Below, piece after piece: positions 1 through 9,558 of a stretch of 64,000 nt of DNA. Origin of the DNA: Arenimonas sp. (GTDB lineage: Bacteria; Pseudomonadota; Alphaproteobacteria; Rhizobiales; Rhizobiaceae). The notes under the pieces were generated by a model. That model saw nothing but the letters and a program-made list of their open reading frames with translations, had not been told where the DNA came from and did not search any database. Within the stretch, counting starts at the first letter, position 1, and every line of letters begins with the position of its first letter. A program made the translations under genes and the position numbers. The DNA lies in contig JAIBEK010000053.1 of assembly GCA_019459145.1 (NCBI GenBank), forward strand, positions 124,001 to 188,000. The letters run 5' to 3'.

Positions 1-369
1 GATGTGGGCGGACTGCGAATGCAAAAGCACGTCGATGCGCGCGGTCTTCCAGTGGAAGCCGTCCTGCTCGTATCCGATGTCGCGGATCGCCTTGCGGGCG
101 GCCGACTTGAACTTCGAGGGATTGATGACCTTCTCGCCGTTCTTGTCGGTCTTCATCAGGCTGTCGGGCAGGCGAACCTCGCCGGCGATCACGACGCGGT
201 TGGTCGTCGCCAGGGTCTCGCAGGCGATTCGCACGTTCCACGGGTCTTCACCGGTCTTGGCGGCTTCCCGGTAAACCAGGTCGACGATTTCGTCGGAGAT
301 ACGGTCACAGACTTTGTCCGGGTGACCTTCGGACACGGATTCACTGGTGAAAAGATAGTTCGCGCGCAT
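1..369 (-). CDS. metK: S-adenosylmethionine synthetase, N-terminal part (cut by window edge)
   Basis: Makes S-adenosylmethionine from methionine and ATP in the cytoplasm. The visible 123 residues begin [22 protein letters not shown], the typical MetK N-terminus, with the ATP-binding GHPDK motif at about residues 14-18 and later the METK-type stretch around [10 protein letters not shown]. The gene runs off the left edge, so the C-terminal two thirds are not seen. It lies downstream of praR on the same strand but is separated from it by a good terminator and a 160-bp leader that holds a perfect palindrome, so it probably has its own promoter. The family call is secure. Confidence 0.96.
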   Translation of the reverse strand, partial: MRANYLFTSESVSEGHPDKVCDRISDEIVDLVYREAAKTGEDPWNVRIACETLATTNRVVIAGEVRLPDSLMKTDKNGEKVINPSKFKSAARKAIRDIGYEQDGFHWKTARIDVLLHSQSAHI

Positions 370-438
370 GCGGGATTCCCCTCAAAGAACAGGCATTGCC
401 CTTGTTAGTCAGTTCACGCGCGAAAAACAAGGAGACAA

Positions 439-462
439 CGACATAAATATATCTTTATGTCG
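439..462 (-). promoter_or_regulatory. Perfect palindrome in the metK leader, possible SAM/SAH-responsive operator
   Basis: Two perfect 9-bp arms (CGACATAAA and TTTATGTCG) flank a 6-bp AT centre, about 70 bp upstream of the metK start. The arms and the ATAAAGATAT core resemble, from memory, sites of SahR-type ArsR-family regulators of methionine-cycle genes. The symmetry is seen directly; the regulator is inference. Confidence 0.5.
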
Positions 463-486
463 ACATTTCCCCTTTCGCGCAGGCAG

Positions 487-508
487 AAAAAAAGCGGCCG
501 GAGCCGCT
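487..508 (-). terminator. Intrinsic terminator after praR
   Basis: Read on the minus strand, a stem AGCGGC / GCCGCT with a 4-nt loop is followed directly by seven T residues. It sits about 25 bp past the praR stop and separates praR from metK. Confidence 0.85.
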
Positions 509-531
509 CTTTCCATTATTTGCCTCGGCGA

Positions 532-951
532 TCACTCGGCATCGGCCTCGGCGGCCAGCGCCTTGACCAGGTCCACCAGCTTGCGGCGCACCTTGGGGTC
601 GGTGATCTTGACGAAAGCGCGGTTGAGTTGCAACCCTTCCGACGAGGACAGGAAGTCGACGACATAGTTGGAGCTCGACGCTTCGGCCATGCCGGAGGCA
701 CCCGATGCCTGCTCGCCCGGCGCATCTTCGAAGAAGAAGGAAACCGGGACATTCAGAATGCTTGAAATGTTCTGCAGCCGGCTGGCGCCGACGCGGTTGG
801 TGCCTTTTTCGTACTTCTGGATTTGCTGGAAGGTGATGCCGAGGCTTTCGCCCAGCTTCTCCTGGCTCATGCCCAGCATGGTACGGCGAAGACGAATCCG
901 GCTGCCGACATGAATGTCAATCGGGTTCGGCTTCTTCTTATTCTCAATCAT
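532..951 (-). CDS. praR: PraR/PhrR-type XRE-family transcriptional regulator
   Basis: A 139-residue DNA-binding protein. Residues about 15-70 form a Cro/CI-type helix-turn-helix (IRLRRTMLGMSQEKLGE, then ITFQQIQKYEKG), followed by a short C-terminal region rich in charged residues. Rhizobial homologues are known as PraR (repressor of biofilm and adhesion genes in R. leguminosarum) and PhrR (low-pH-inducible, beside the acid-tolerance gene actA, which is lnt, in Sinorhizobium). The same neighbour, lnt, lies upstream here. The start at MIENKK was chosen because an AGGA ribosome site lies about 8 nt before it; the open frame extends 25 codons upstream without such a site. Assignment by context and sequence is strong; the function in this strain is inference. 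Confidence 0.85.
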   Translation of the reverse strand: MIENKKKPNPIDIHVGSRIRLRRTMLGMSQEKLGESLGITFQQIQKYEKGTNRVGASRLQNISSILNVPVSFFFEDAPGEQASGASGMAEASSSNYVVDFLSSSEGLQLNRAFVKITDPKVRRKLVDLVKALAAEADAE

Positions 952-1073
952 GTTGCGATCCTGACAAGTGTTGGCATTGCACCATAACCCTCTGCTCCGG
1001 ACGGACCATAACGTGGCGTTGCACACGCCATTCAGGAACTTTAAGCATACTTACGGACCTATGGTTCAATCCA

Positions 1074-1102
1074 CTATGCAATTTTAGGGGTTTTTGGTCA
1101 AT
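1074..1102 (-). promoter_or_regulatory. Weak candidate promoter for praR
   Basis: ATTGAC (1097-1102) and GCATAG (1074-1079) are spaced by 17 bp on the minus strand. The -35 overlaps the lnt stop codon. The match to the rhizobial CTTGAC-N17-CTATAT consensus is only partial. Confidence 0.3.
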
Positions 1103-2687
1103 TCGTCCGAAAAATAAAACCCATGCGTGAAATCAGCGCAGTTGATGCCAGGGCAAGCACAATCAACCAGAAGTTTAACGATCGATCGTCATTGTTCCAT
1201 TTTGAAACATGCACTAACGCGAGAGTTGCATCCGCGGCCCCACGAGCGTCCAGCGCCACCCCAGAAATGATAGACCCTCGGGCATCGACAATGGCAGAAA
1301 TGCCGTTATTGGCGCTGCGAATGAGCGGCAGACCGGCCTCGACCGCGCGGATTCTGGCCTGCAGGAAGTGCTGATAGGGACCTGGCGTCACCCCGAACCA
1401 GGCGTCATTCGTCACGTTGAGGATCGCTCCTGCCTCTCCTGCCGGAATGTCGATCTCGTCGGGAAAAATGATCTCGTAGCAGATCAGCGGATAGAGACCG
1501 ACGCCCGAAGGAAGGGAGAGCAGCGCCCGCTCCGAAGCCGCCGAGAAGCCGCCGGGCAGGCTTATGAGGTTGTCGAAGCCGACCCTGCGCAACACGTCCT
1601 CATAGGGAACATATTCTCCGAACGGTGTCAGGTGAACCTTGTCGGACGCCGACAGGATCTGCCCCTTGTCGTCGATCATGTAGACCGAATTGTAATAGCG
1701 CGGCGCCTGCCCCGCCCCCTGCTCCTCGGCGCGCACCGCACCGCTCACCAGCACCTGCCCGTCCTTCAGCACATCGGCGATCCGCGCCAGGGCGTCGGGA
1801 TGTTCGGTCAGGATGAAGGGAATGGAGGTTTCCGGCCAGACGATCAGATCGGGCTGCGGCTTTCCGGCCTCTACAGGCTGGGCAGACAATTCCAGGTGCT
1901 GGTTGAATATGTCGATGCGGTCAGCGTTTTCGAGCTTGCGCGCCTGGTCGATCACCGGCTGGACCAGCCGCACCGTCAGCGTCTTCTCATCCCTCGGCAG
2001 AGACTGTCCCAGCATATAGGCGCCAAAGCAGAGATGGGCGGCAAACAGCACCCCCCCCAGGATGAGACCCGGCAGCAGCCCCTTGCGGGTTCCCAACAGC
2101 GCCGGCACCGAGAAGACAAGGACCGCCAGCGTGCTCACGCCGAACAATCCGAGCGGGCCGGCCGATTGCATCATCAGCGGGATCGGCATGGCGCCGTAGC
2201 CGATCGCATTCCACGGAAAGCCGGTGGCGACAAAGCTGCGGAGCCATTCCGCCAGACCGAAGCCGGCGGCCAGTGCCGCGATCCGGCCGATCCCGTCGGA
2301 CCAGAGCACGCGGGCGAGCAGGGTCGCTAAACCGTAGAACAGCCCAAGCACCGCCGGCAGTCCCAGCACGGCCAGCGGTAGTGCCCAGGCGAAGTCCTCC
2401 GCCTCGATCAACAGTGCATTGCCGAGCCACCACAGGCCGGCAACGAAATAGCCGAAACCGAACAGCCAGCCGATGACGAAGACAGAGCGCAACCCAAAGG
2501 AATGAGCGCGATCGGGATTGCCCGAGACACCGTCGAGCAGCCACACCAATAGCGGAAAGGAGACGAACAGGACTGCGAAGAAGCCGAAGGGCGGCAGCGC
2601 CAACGCCCCGAGCGCGCCGGCGAGAAACGCCAGGAGTGCGCGTTTCGACCCCCCTAGCAGCATGATCCTTCCGGCCAGCCGTTCCAT
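1098..2687 (-). CDS. lnt: Apolipoprotein N-acyltransferase
   Basis: Adds the third acyl chain to the N-terminal cysteine of lipoproteins in the inner membrane, so that they can be passed to the outer membrane. The 529 residues show about seven hydrophobic segments in the first half, then a nitrilase-fold periplasmic domain with the Glu-Lys-Cys triad at E286 (in VWPETSIPF), K350 (in SASDKVHLTPFGEY) and C403 (in LICYEIIFPD), and a final membrane segment. The start at MERLAGR follows a GGAAGGGGA ribosome site; a frame 16 codons longer exists but has no such site. The Sinorhizobium homologue was described as actA, needed for acid tolerance. Downstream of the CorC-like gene and upstream of praR. 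Confidence 0.95.
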   Translation of the reverse strand: MERLAGRIMLLGGSKRALLAFLAGALGALALPPFGFFAVLFVSFPLLVWLLDGVSGNPDRAHSFGLRSVFVIGWLFGFGYFVAGLWWLGNALLIEAEDFAWALPLAVLGLPAVLGLFYGLATLLARVLWSDGIGRIAALAAGFGLAEWLRSFVATGFPWNAIGYGAMPIPLMMQSAGPLGLFGVSTLAVLVFSVPALLGTRKGLLPGLILGGVLFAAHLCFGAYMLGQSLPRDEKTLTVRLVQPVIDQARKLENADRIDIFNQHLELSAQPVEAGKPQPDLIVWPETSIPFILTEHPDALARIADVLKDGQVLVSGAVRAEEQGAGQAPRYYNSVYMIDDKGQILSASDKVHLTPFGEYVPYEDVLRRVGFDNLISLPGGFSAASERALLSLPSGVGLYPLICYEIIFPDEIDIPAGEAGAILNVTNDAWFGVTPGPYQHFLQARIRAVEAGLPLIRSANNGISAIVDARGSIISGVALDARGAADATLALVHVSKWNNDDRSLNFWLIVLALASTALISRMGFIFRTN

Positions 2688-2788
2688 CCCGTCCCCTTCC
2701 CGTCGCCCCGAATCAATTCGACCGCAGTGTTCCAAAAAACACCGGCCTTGTCGTGCGGATAGGAAAGGGATCGCCAGACCCGAACGGG

Positions 2789-3991
2789 TCAGGCGGTTCT
2801 GTCGGCCTCGGGGGAAAGCGCCGCGTCGGCGACAGGCGCCTCATTCGGCATCATCGCGCGCTGCTTTGCGGCCTTGAGCGGCACCTCGACATCGCCCTTG
2901 ACCAGGCGCCGGCGTGCCGGCGGACGCTTGCGAACGATACGCACGCGCTTGATGCGGCGTGGATCTGCATCGAGGATATGGAACTCGAACCCGGACAGGG
3001 CCTGGACCACCTCGCCACGAACAGGAATGCGTCCGAGCGCGGCAAAGATCAGACCGCCCAGCGTGTCGACGTCATCGAGTTTCTCGCGAATTTCGAAGTC
3101 GGGACCGATCGCCTCGGCGATCTCCTCCAGTTCGACACGGGCATCGGCCACCAGAACATCGTCCGACATTCGATTGAACATGGCTTCTTCGTCGTCATGT
3201 TCGTCGTCGATGTCGCCGACGACCATTTCGACGATGTCCTCATGCGAAACCAGACCGTCGGTGCCGCCATACTCGTCGATCACCAAGGCGATCTGGGTGC
3301 GGGCCGTCTGCATGCGGCTCAACAGGTCGGAAGCCAGCATGGAAGGCGGCACGAACAGGATCGACCTGACGATGCCGCACTCGGCCACGGTCTTCGACAG
3401 ATCGACCCGACCGAGGTCAAAATCGGTCTTGGCGGCGCGCGGGGCCTTCTCGGCCTTTTCGGCCTTGTCCGCGACCGACTTTTCGCCGGCGGATGCCGCG
3501 GCGCGCGACCCGTTGCGCCGCTTGTTGCGTGCCTGCTTGGTCACATAGGACAGAAGATCGCGGATGTGCACCATGCCGCGTGGGTCATCGAGCGTCTCGC
3601 AATAGACCGGCATGCGCGATCGGCCGGATTCCTCGAACAGGACCATCAGTTCGCCGATGCTGATATTCTGATCCACCGCCTCGATATCGACCCGCGGCAC
3701 CATCACATCTTCGACCCGCACCTCGCGGAAGCGCAGGATGTTGTGGAGCATTGCCCGTTCTTCGGGGGTGAAGACATCGCTCGTTCCGGCATCGGCCTTC
3801 AGGGCGTCCGTCAGGTCTTCGCGAAGGCTGGATGTCTGCGGTGGACGCAGGATTCGCGCGGCGCGAGCCCAGAAAGAAGTGTGCGTTCGGCCGGAAGTCT
3901 CCGGCCTCGGAGGACTTCCGCCCTCTTCGGACGAGGAACCTTCCGACCCCTCATTGGCCTCGGAGGCCAGTCTTGTTGCAAAATCGCTCAT
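2789..3991 (-). CDS. CorC/HlyC (TlyC-type) CBS-domain protein
   Basis: A 400-residue cytosolic protein with two CBS domains (about residues 95-155, containing VMVPRVDIEAVD, and 210-275, containing ALVIDEYGGTDGLVS) and a C-terminal CorC_HlyC (transporter-associated) domain (about 290-370). The family is linked to Mg/Co efflux and is often labelled hemolysin; the haemolysis label should not be taken literally. A Lys/Ala/Glu-rich insert of about 40 residues separates the CBS domains, longer than in the short enterobacterial CorC. The gene lies between ybeY and lnt, the same company as ybeX (corC) between ybeY and lnt in E. coli, which supports a role tied to that cluster. No membrane segment is seen. 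Confidence 0.85.
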   Translation of the reverse strand: MSDFATRLASEANEGSEGSSSEEGGSPPRPETSGRTHTSFWARAARILRPPQTSSLREDLTDALKADAGTSDVFTPEERAMLHNILRFREVRVEDVMVPRVDIEAVDQNISIGELMVLFEESGRSRMPVYCETLDDPRGMVHIRDLLSYVTKQARNKRRNGSRAAASAGEKSVADKAEKAEKAPRAAKTDFDLGRVDLSKTVAECGIVRSILFVPPSMLASDLLSRMQTARTQIALVIDEYGGTDGLVSHEDIVEMVVGDIDDEHDDEEAMFNRMSDDVLVADARVELEEIAEAIGPDFEIREKLDDVDTLGGLIFAALGRIPVRGEVVQALSGFEFHILDADPRRIKRVRIVRKRPPARRRLVKGDVEVPLKAAKQRAMMPNEAPVADAALSPEADRTA

Positions 3992-4003
3992 TATTCCAAA
4001 CTG

Positions 4004-4510
4004 TCAAACCGGGTCCTGGCCCGCATAGGGATCAGATAATCCAAGTGCGGCCAAAATGCGAGTCTCAAGGCTCTCCATTCTTTCCGCTTCCTCGCCGTCC
4101 ATGTGGTCATAGCCGAAGAGATGCAGAAATCCGTGGACCATCAGGTGGGTCAGATGGTCGGTGAAACTCTTTTCCAGATCGACCGCCTCGCGTTTCACCG
4201 TCTCGCGCGCGATGATGATATCGCCGAGCATGGGGCCCGGCTTTCCGCCGGGGACGAGCGGAAAGGCGGGAAAGGAAAGCACGTTGGTCGGCTTGTCCTG
4301 GCCACGCCATTCCGCATTGACCGCCCGCACCTGCTCGTCGTTCGAGAAGACCAGCGAAACCTCGACCGGCATGGCGGGAAAGGGCTGCTTCTCCTCGTTC
4401 CGCAGATATTCGGCGGCCGTCTCCAGCACCTTGCCCGCCAGGCTTTCCAGTTCGGTTTCCGGCGCCCAGCCCTCGGCTTCGACGGCGATCTGTATGTCAA
4501 GTTTCGGCAT
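4004..4510 (-). CDS. ybeY: Endoribonuclease / rRNA maturation factor YbeY
   Basis: A single-strand-specific metal-dependent RNase needed for 16S rRNA 3'-end maturation and ribosome quality control; in S. meliloti the homologue also affects small-RNA function. The 168-residue protein carries the HxxxHxxxxxH zinc site (H126, H130, H136, in HGFLHLFGYDH) and the upstream family motif around NVLSFPAF. It is 14 bp from the phoH stop and 12 bp from the CorC-like start, so the genes are very likely co-transcribed. Confidence 0.95.
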   Translation of the reverse strand: MPKLDIQIAVEAEGWAPETELESLAGKVLETAAEYLRNEEKQPFPAMPVEVSLVFSNDEQVRAVNAEWRGQDKPTNVLSFPAFPLVPGGKPGPMLGDIIIARETVKREAVDLEKSFTDHLTHLMVHGFLHLFGYDHMDGEEAERMESLETRILAALGLSDPYAGQDPV

Positions 4511-4524
4511 GTTCGGTATCCGGC

Positions 4525-5580
<1,056 letters not shown>

Positions 5581-5619
5581 GCGATCAGGCTCCTGTGCGA
5601 TCAGGTTCTGGCCCTCACT

Positions 5620-7026
5620 CTAACCCTCTGCCACCTCGGCAAACAAGCTGTTCGGGCCGGCTGCGGTGATTCGTACATTGATAATGTCACCGATTTTCGA
5701 CGGGTTTGCATCAACATTCACAGATTGCAGCCAAGGAGACCGGCCGATCAACTGACCGGGCATGCGGCCGGGCTTTTCCAGAAGTAAGTCGATTTCGCGG
5801 CCAATCAAGGAGCGGGAGAAATCCTGCTGCTGTTTCAGCAACAATTCCTGCAGCCTGGCGAGGCGTTCGGTCTTCACATCCTCGGCCACGTGATCCGGCA
5901 AGTCGGCGCCGGGCGTGCCGGGACGGGTCGAATATTTGAACGAATAGGCCTGGGCGTAGCCAATGGTTTCGACCAGATCCATGGTTGCCTGGAAGTCCGC
6001 TTCGGTCTCGCCGGGGAAACCGACGATGAAATCGCCGGACAAGGCAATGTCCGGGCGGGCCGCTCGGATGCGAGCGACCAGCGCGATGTAGTCGGCGGCA
6101 GTGTGGCGGCGGTTCATCGCCTTGAGGATACGATCCGAACCGGCCTGCACCGGCAGGTGCAGATAGGGCATCAGCATTCTCAGATCGCGATGCGCCTCGA
6201 TCAGCCGGTCGTCCATGTCGCGCGGATGGCTGGTGGTGTAGCGCAAACGGGCAAGCCCGGGGATCTCCGCCAGCCGGTAGAGCAGGTCGCCCAGCCCGAT
6301 CGCCCGGCCCTGGGCATCCGTTCCGTGCCAGGCATTGACGTTCTGGCCGAGCAGGGTCAGTTCGCGAACGCCGGTGGCGACCAGCTTTTCGGCTTCTGAA
6401 ACGATCTGCGCGATCGGGCGGGAAACCTCCGAACCGCGCGTATAGGGCACGACGCAGAAGGTGCAGAACTTGTCGCAGCCTTCCTGCACGGTGAGAAAAG
6501 CGGTCACGTTGCGTGCCCGGCCCTTGACCCTGGTCGGGTCCGGCAGATGCTCGAACTTGTCCTCCAGCGCATATTCGGTGTCGACCACCCGCTCGCCGGA
6601 GCGGGCGCGGTTGAGCGCCTGCGGCAGGCGATGGTAGGTCTGCGGACCGATCACCACGTCGACGGCCGGCTCCCGGCGGGCGATCTCGTCGCCTTCCGCC
6701 TGGGCGACGCAGCCGGCGACGCCGATCATGAACTCGCGGCCCTCGGCGGCGCGCGCCTTCTTCGTCTCGCGCAGCCGGCCGAGCGCTGAATAGACCTTCT
6801 CGGCCGCCTTTTCGCGGATATGGCAGGTGTTCAGGAGAACCAGATCGGCATCGTCCATGGTCTCCGTGGCGACATAGCCCTCGGCGGCCAGCGCATCGGA
6901 CATGCGGCCGGAATCATAGACGTTCATCTGGCAGCCATAGGTCTTGATGAAGACCTTGCGCTCGGCAACGGCGGTGGTGCCTTGCGGCTGGGCCGTGGCG
7001 GCAAGAAGTGCGGTGTCCTGTGTCAT
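5620..7026 (-). CDS. miaB: tRNA-2-methylthio-N6-dimethylallyladenosine synthase
   Basis: A radical-SAM methylthiotransferase that converts i6A37 to ms2i6A37 in tRNAs reading UNN codons. The 468 residues hold the N-terminal UPF0004 domain with cysteines C32, C68 and C106 for the auxiliary [4Fe-4S] cluster, the radical-SAM motif CxxxCxxC at C184, C188 and C191, and a C-terminal TRAM domain. Length is as expected for the family. Placed between plsC and phoH on the same strand. Confidence 0.97.
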   Translation of the reverse strand: MTQDTALLAATAQPQGTTAVAERKVFIKTYGCQMNVYDSGRMSDALAAEGYVATETMDDADLVLLNTCHIREKAAEKVYSALGRLRETKKARAAEGREFMIGVAGCVAQAEGDEIARREPAVDVVIGPQTYHRLPQALNRARSGERVVDTEYALEDKFEHLPDPTRVKGRARNVTAFLTVQEGCDKFCTFCVVPYTRGSEVSRPIAQIVSEAEKLVATGVRELTLLGQNVNAWHGTDAQGRAIGLGDLLYRLAEIPGLARLRYTTSHPRDMDDRLIEAHRDLRMLMPYLHLPVQAGSDRILKAMNRRHTAADYIALVARIRAARPDIALSGDFIVGFPGETEADFQATMDLVETIGYAQAYSFKYSTRPGTPGADLPDHVAEDVKTERLARLQELLLKQQQDFSRSLIGREIDLLLEKPGRMPGQLIGRSPWLQSVNVDANPSKIGDIINVRITAAGPNSLFAEVAEG

Positions 7027-7081
7027 GCGGGCTATTTAGTGGTTTTTGCCGGCGGATTAAACCGAAAAATGCCAAGCGCCC

Positions 7082-7879
7082 CTACCGCCACAGCCGGCCG
7101 CGCAGATGATCGAGCAACATGCTGCGGATTCGCTTTTCCACCAGGGCTGCGACCTGCTTGCGATTTCCACCCTGGCGATACTCGACGACCTCGCCGAAAC
7201 TGACGTCGACATCGATCGCGCCGGCCTTCAGCACACCGAGAAGATGCGGCACCATGCCGACATCGCCCGGCCAGCCGGCCAGCGGTCGGTGGTAGCGCCC
7301 CATCGGCATGCCATGCACGCGCGTATAGGCGATCGCCACGGGCTGGACATAGACGACGCCTTCGGGGGCGAGCGGCAGTGCGGCGGCGGCGGCCCCGAAC
7401 AGCGAGGTCTTCACATCGAGAACGCGGTTGCCATCGGAGGTCGTTCCCTCCGGGAACAGCACGACGATCTCGCCGTCGGCCATGCGCTCGGCGATCTCGC
7501 TCACCTGGTCGCCGGTGCGGCGCTTTTCCTCGCGCACGACGAAAATGCTCTTCTGCAGCCGTGCAAGCAGGCCGAAGATCGGCCAGCCGGACACCTCTGT
7601 CTTGGCAATGAAGACGACATCGGCCAGTGCGCCGAGCACCAGGATATCCTTCCACGAGGCATGGTTGGCGGCAATCATCAGCGGCCGGTGGCCCTCCAGC
7701 CTGCCGTGGGAGCGGATGCGGATGCCGATCAGGCGACACGCCAGGCCATGCCAGAGACGCGGAAGCCGGCGCCGCAGTTTCCAGTCGAAACGAAGAGCGA
7801 GAAGTTGTACCGGCGCGAGCAGCAGGGTCATGAACGCTATCGCGAGCAGGACAAGCGCGACCCTCAACCCGTTGATCAC
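7082..7879 (-). CDS. plsC: 1-acyl-sn-glycerol-3-phosphate acyltransferase
   Basis: Acylates lysophosphatidic acid to phosphatidic acid at the inner membrane. The 265-residue protein has an N-terminal membrane helix (about 6-28), the catalytic HX4D motif (H73 and D78, in NHASWKD) and the FPEGTT glycerophosphate-binding motif at 142-147. The start is GTG. In Sinorhizobium, PlsC-family members include the lyso-ornithine acyltransferase OlsA; a role in ornithine lipid synthesis with the olsB of this window is therefore possible, but the miaB/mur context fits the ordinary chromosomal copy equally well. Confidence 0.88.
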   Translation of the reverse strand: MINGLRVALVLLAIAFMTLLLAPVQLLALRFDWKLRRRLPRLWHGLACRLIGIRIRSHGRLEGHRPLMIAANHASWKDILVLGALADVVFIAKTEVSGWPIFGLLARLQKSIFVVREEKRRTGDQVSEIAERMADGEIVVLFPEGTTSDGNRVLDVKTSLFGAAAAALPLAPEGVVYVQPVAIAYTRVHGMPMGRYHRPLAGWPGDVGMVPHLLGVLKAGAIDVDVSFGEVVEYRQGGNRKQVAALVEKRIRSMLLDHLRGRLWR

Positions 7880-7908
7880 GCGATCACCCCCGTCGAAGGA
7901 CGCATGGT

Positions 7909-8337
7909 TCAGCCTTCGTCCTTGGCAAGCGGCACGCCGTAGAGTTCGAGCCTGTGATCGACGAGGCGGAAACCGTGCTCACGGGCGATGCGTTCCTGCA
8001 GGGCCTCGATTTCCGGCGAATGGAACTCGATGACCACGCCGGTCTTCAGGTCGATCAGGTGGTCGTGATGCTCTTCCGGCACGGTTTCATAGCGGGAGCG
8101 GCCGTCGCGAAAATCATGGCGCTCGATGATGCCGGCGTCCTCGAACAGCTTGACGGTGCGATAGACCGTGCTGATCGAGATCTTCGCGTCGATCTTCACC
8201 GAGCGGCGATAGAGTTCCTCGACATCCGGATGGTCGGCCGATTCCTCGAGAATTCGCGCGATGATGCGACGCTGTTCCGTCATGCGCATGCCGCGCTCGA
8301 CGCACAATTCCTCCAGCGATTTGGGTGCTTCGCTCAT
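7909..8337 (-). CDS. mur: Fur-family regulator, Mur type (manganese-responsive)
   Basis: A 142-residue Fur-family repressor: a winged helix at about 1-85 (with STVYRTVKLFEDAGI at 56-70) followed by a metal-binding dimerisation domain with the HHDH motif (H90, H91, H93). The two CxxC motifs of zinc-type Fur proteins are absent; the position after HHDHLI reads DLKTG. That is a feature of rhizobial Mur, which represses manganese transport genes, while iron control passes to RirA and Irr. The start was set at MSEAPKS; the frame continues 74 codons upstream but overlaps rimI. Family assignment strong, metal specificity inferred. Confidence 0.87.
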   Translation of the reverse strand: MSEAPKSLEELCVERGMRMTEQRRIIARILEESADHPDVEELYRRSVKIDAKISISTVYRTVKLFEDAGIIERHDFRDGRSRYETVPEEHHDHLIDLKTGVVIEFHSPEIEALQERIAREHGFRLVDHRLELYGVPLAKDEG

Positions 8338-8380
8338 GACCAGAATGTTCCCGCGCGTGCCACTCTTATGACAGAGGCAA

Positions 8381-8878
8381 CTATCGAAGATCGCGCCGCA
8401 TGACAAGCGCGGAGGATCGCCGTCCACTTGCGTCGGTATAATAGGCGGGCCGCTCGCCGGCCTTCTGGAAGCCGAGCTTGCGGTAGAGCCCGAGGGCGGC
8501 CTGGTTACCGTCATCAACCTCGAGGAACATGGCCTCGCCGCCACGGGCACCGGCTTCACGCATCGCCGCCTGCATCAGCCGCCATCCGAGGCCGAAGCGA
8601 GCGGACTTTTCGCCGACGGCAATCGTCAGGATTTCCGCCTCGCCCGCCGTCTCGCGCGCCAGCACGAAACCCGCCAGCGGCGCCTTGAAGATCAGGGTAT
8701 TGGTCTGCCAGACGACGAAGCCGAAGGCATTGGGCTGGAGCAGAAGACTGAGGAATTCGCCATCATTCCATGCCTTGGAAAAGCGCTGGGCATGCAATTC
8801 CGCGACGGCGGCGCAATGCTCGCCCGCCATCGGCACGATTTCGAATTCGGGTTTGCGCTTGAGATAGGTTTCCAGCAT
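8381..8878 (-). CDS. rimI: Ribosomal-protein-alanine N-acetyltransferase (GNAT)
   Basis: A 165-residue GNAT acetyltransferase. The acetyl-CoA-binding signature is the segment around EKSARFGLGWRLM (about 109-121), and the C-terminal NQAALGLYRKLGF motif is typical of RimI. It probably acetylates the N-terminal alanine of S18. The start lies only 6 bp after the tsaB stop, the common tsaB-rimI pairing in bacteria. Confidence 0.9.
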   Translation of the reverse strand: MLETYLKRKPEFEIVPMAGEHCAAVAELHAQRFSKAWNDGEFLSLLLQPNAFGFVVWQTNTLIFKAPLAGFVLARETAGEAEILTIAVGEKSARFGLGWRLMQAAMREAGARGGEAMFLEVDDGNQAALGLYRKLGFQKAGERPAYYTDASGRRSSALVMRRDLR

Positions 8879-8884
8879 CGGCCT

Positions 8885-9535
8885 TCACGCTCGGGATACG
8901 GCAAAACCCGTCTGCGGCTTGGCATCGGGTCCGCGCAAGTATAGCGGCGCCGGCTTGCCCGCAGCTTTCGCCTCGGCGCCGAGCATGGCGGCAACCGAAA
9001 TCGAAAACCGATCGGTCTGCGTCACCGCGTCCGCATTGGACAGAAGAGCCCCGGCGGAACCCGTGACCTGCCATTCTCCGGCAGAGGCAAGCGTGCGGAA
9101 TTCGTCCAGGGAGGTCATTTCCGCCGCGCCCAGCGGTTCCAGCTTCGCCGAAAAGCGTTGAAGGTAGATTTCCCCACGCTTGGCATCCATCGCCGCCAGC
9201 ACGGGTATCCCCTTGCTCGGCGCCATGTGCGCCAGAATGGAAAGCGTCGATATGCCGACGGCCTCGATGCCGAGCGAGAGCGCCAGGCCACGCGAGGCGG
9301 CGACGCCGACGCGAATGCCGGTGAACGAGCCGGGGCCAATGGTCACGGCGATGCGCTCAACCGCCGACAGATCGATCTTTGCCGCGTCGAGCGCCGCATC
9401 GATCGTCGCCATCAGTTTTTCCGCATGGCCCCGGCCGATCATTTCGGTGGCTTCACCCAGCAGACGATGAGCTTCGCCGTCATAGACGGCCGCCGAACAA
9501 TCGACGCCGGCAGTATCGATCGCCAGTACGATCAT
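8885..9535 (-). CDS. tsaB: tRNA threonylcarbamoyladenosine biosynthesis protein TsaB
   Basis: Partner of TsaD in making t6A37 in ANN-decoding tRNAs; an ASKHA-fold protein without its own catalytic activity. The 216-residue product starts MIVLAIDTAGVDCSAA and contains the family motifs around GPGSFTGIRVGVA (about 75-87). The start was placed at MIVLAID, the usual N-terminus; a 38-codon upstream extension overlaps the nifU-like gene. Within the minus-strand train, upstream of rimI. Confidence 0.94.
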   Translation of the reverse strand: MIVLAIDTAGVDCSAAVYDGEAHRLLGEATEMIGRGHAEKLMATIDAALDAAKIDLSAVERIAVTIGPGSFTGIRVGVAASRGLALSLGIEAVGISTLSILAHMAPSKGIPVLAAMDAKRGEIYLQRFSAKLEPLGAAEMTSLDEFRTLASAGEWQVTGSAGALLSNADAVTQTDRFSISVAAMLGAEAKAAGKPAPLYLRGPDAKPQTGFAVSRA

Positions 9536-9558
9536 TCCCCGCTCCTCGCGACCCGCAA

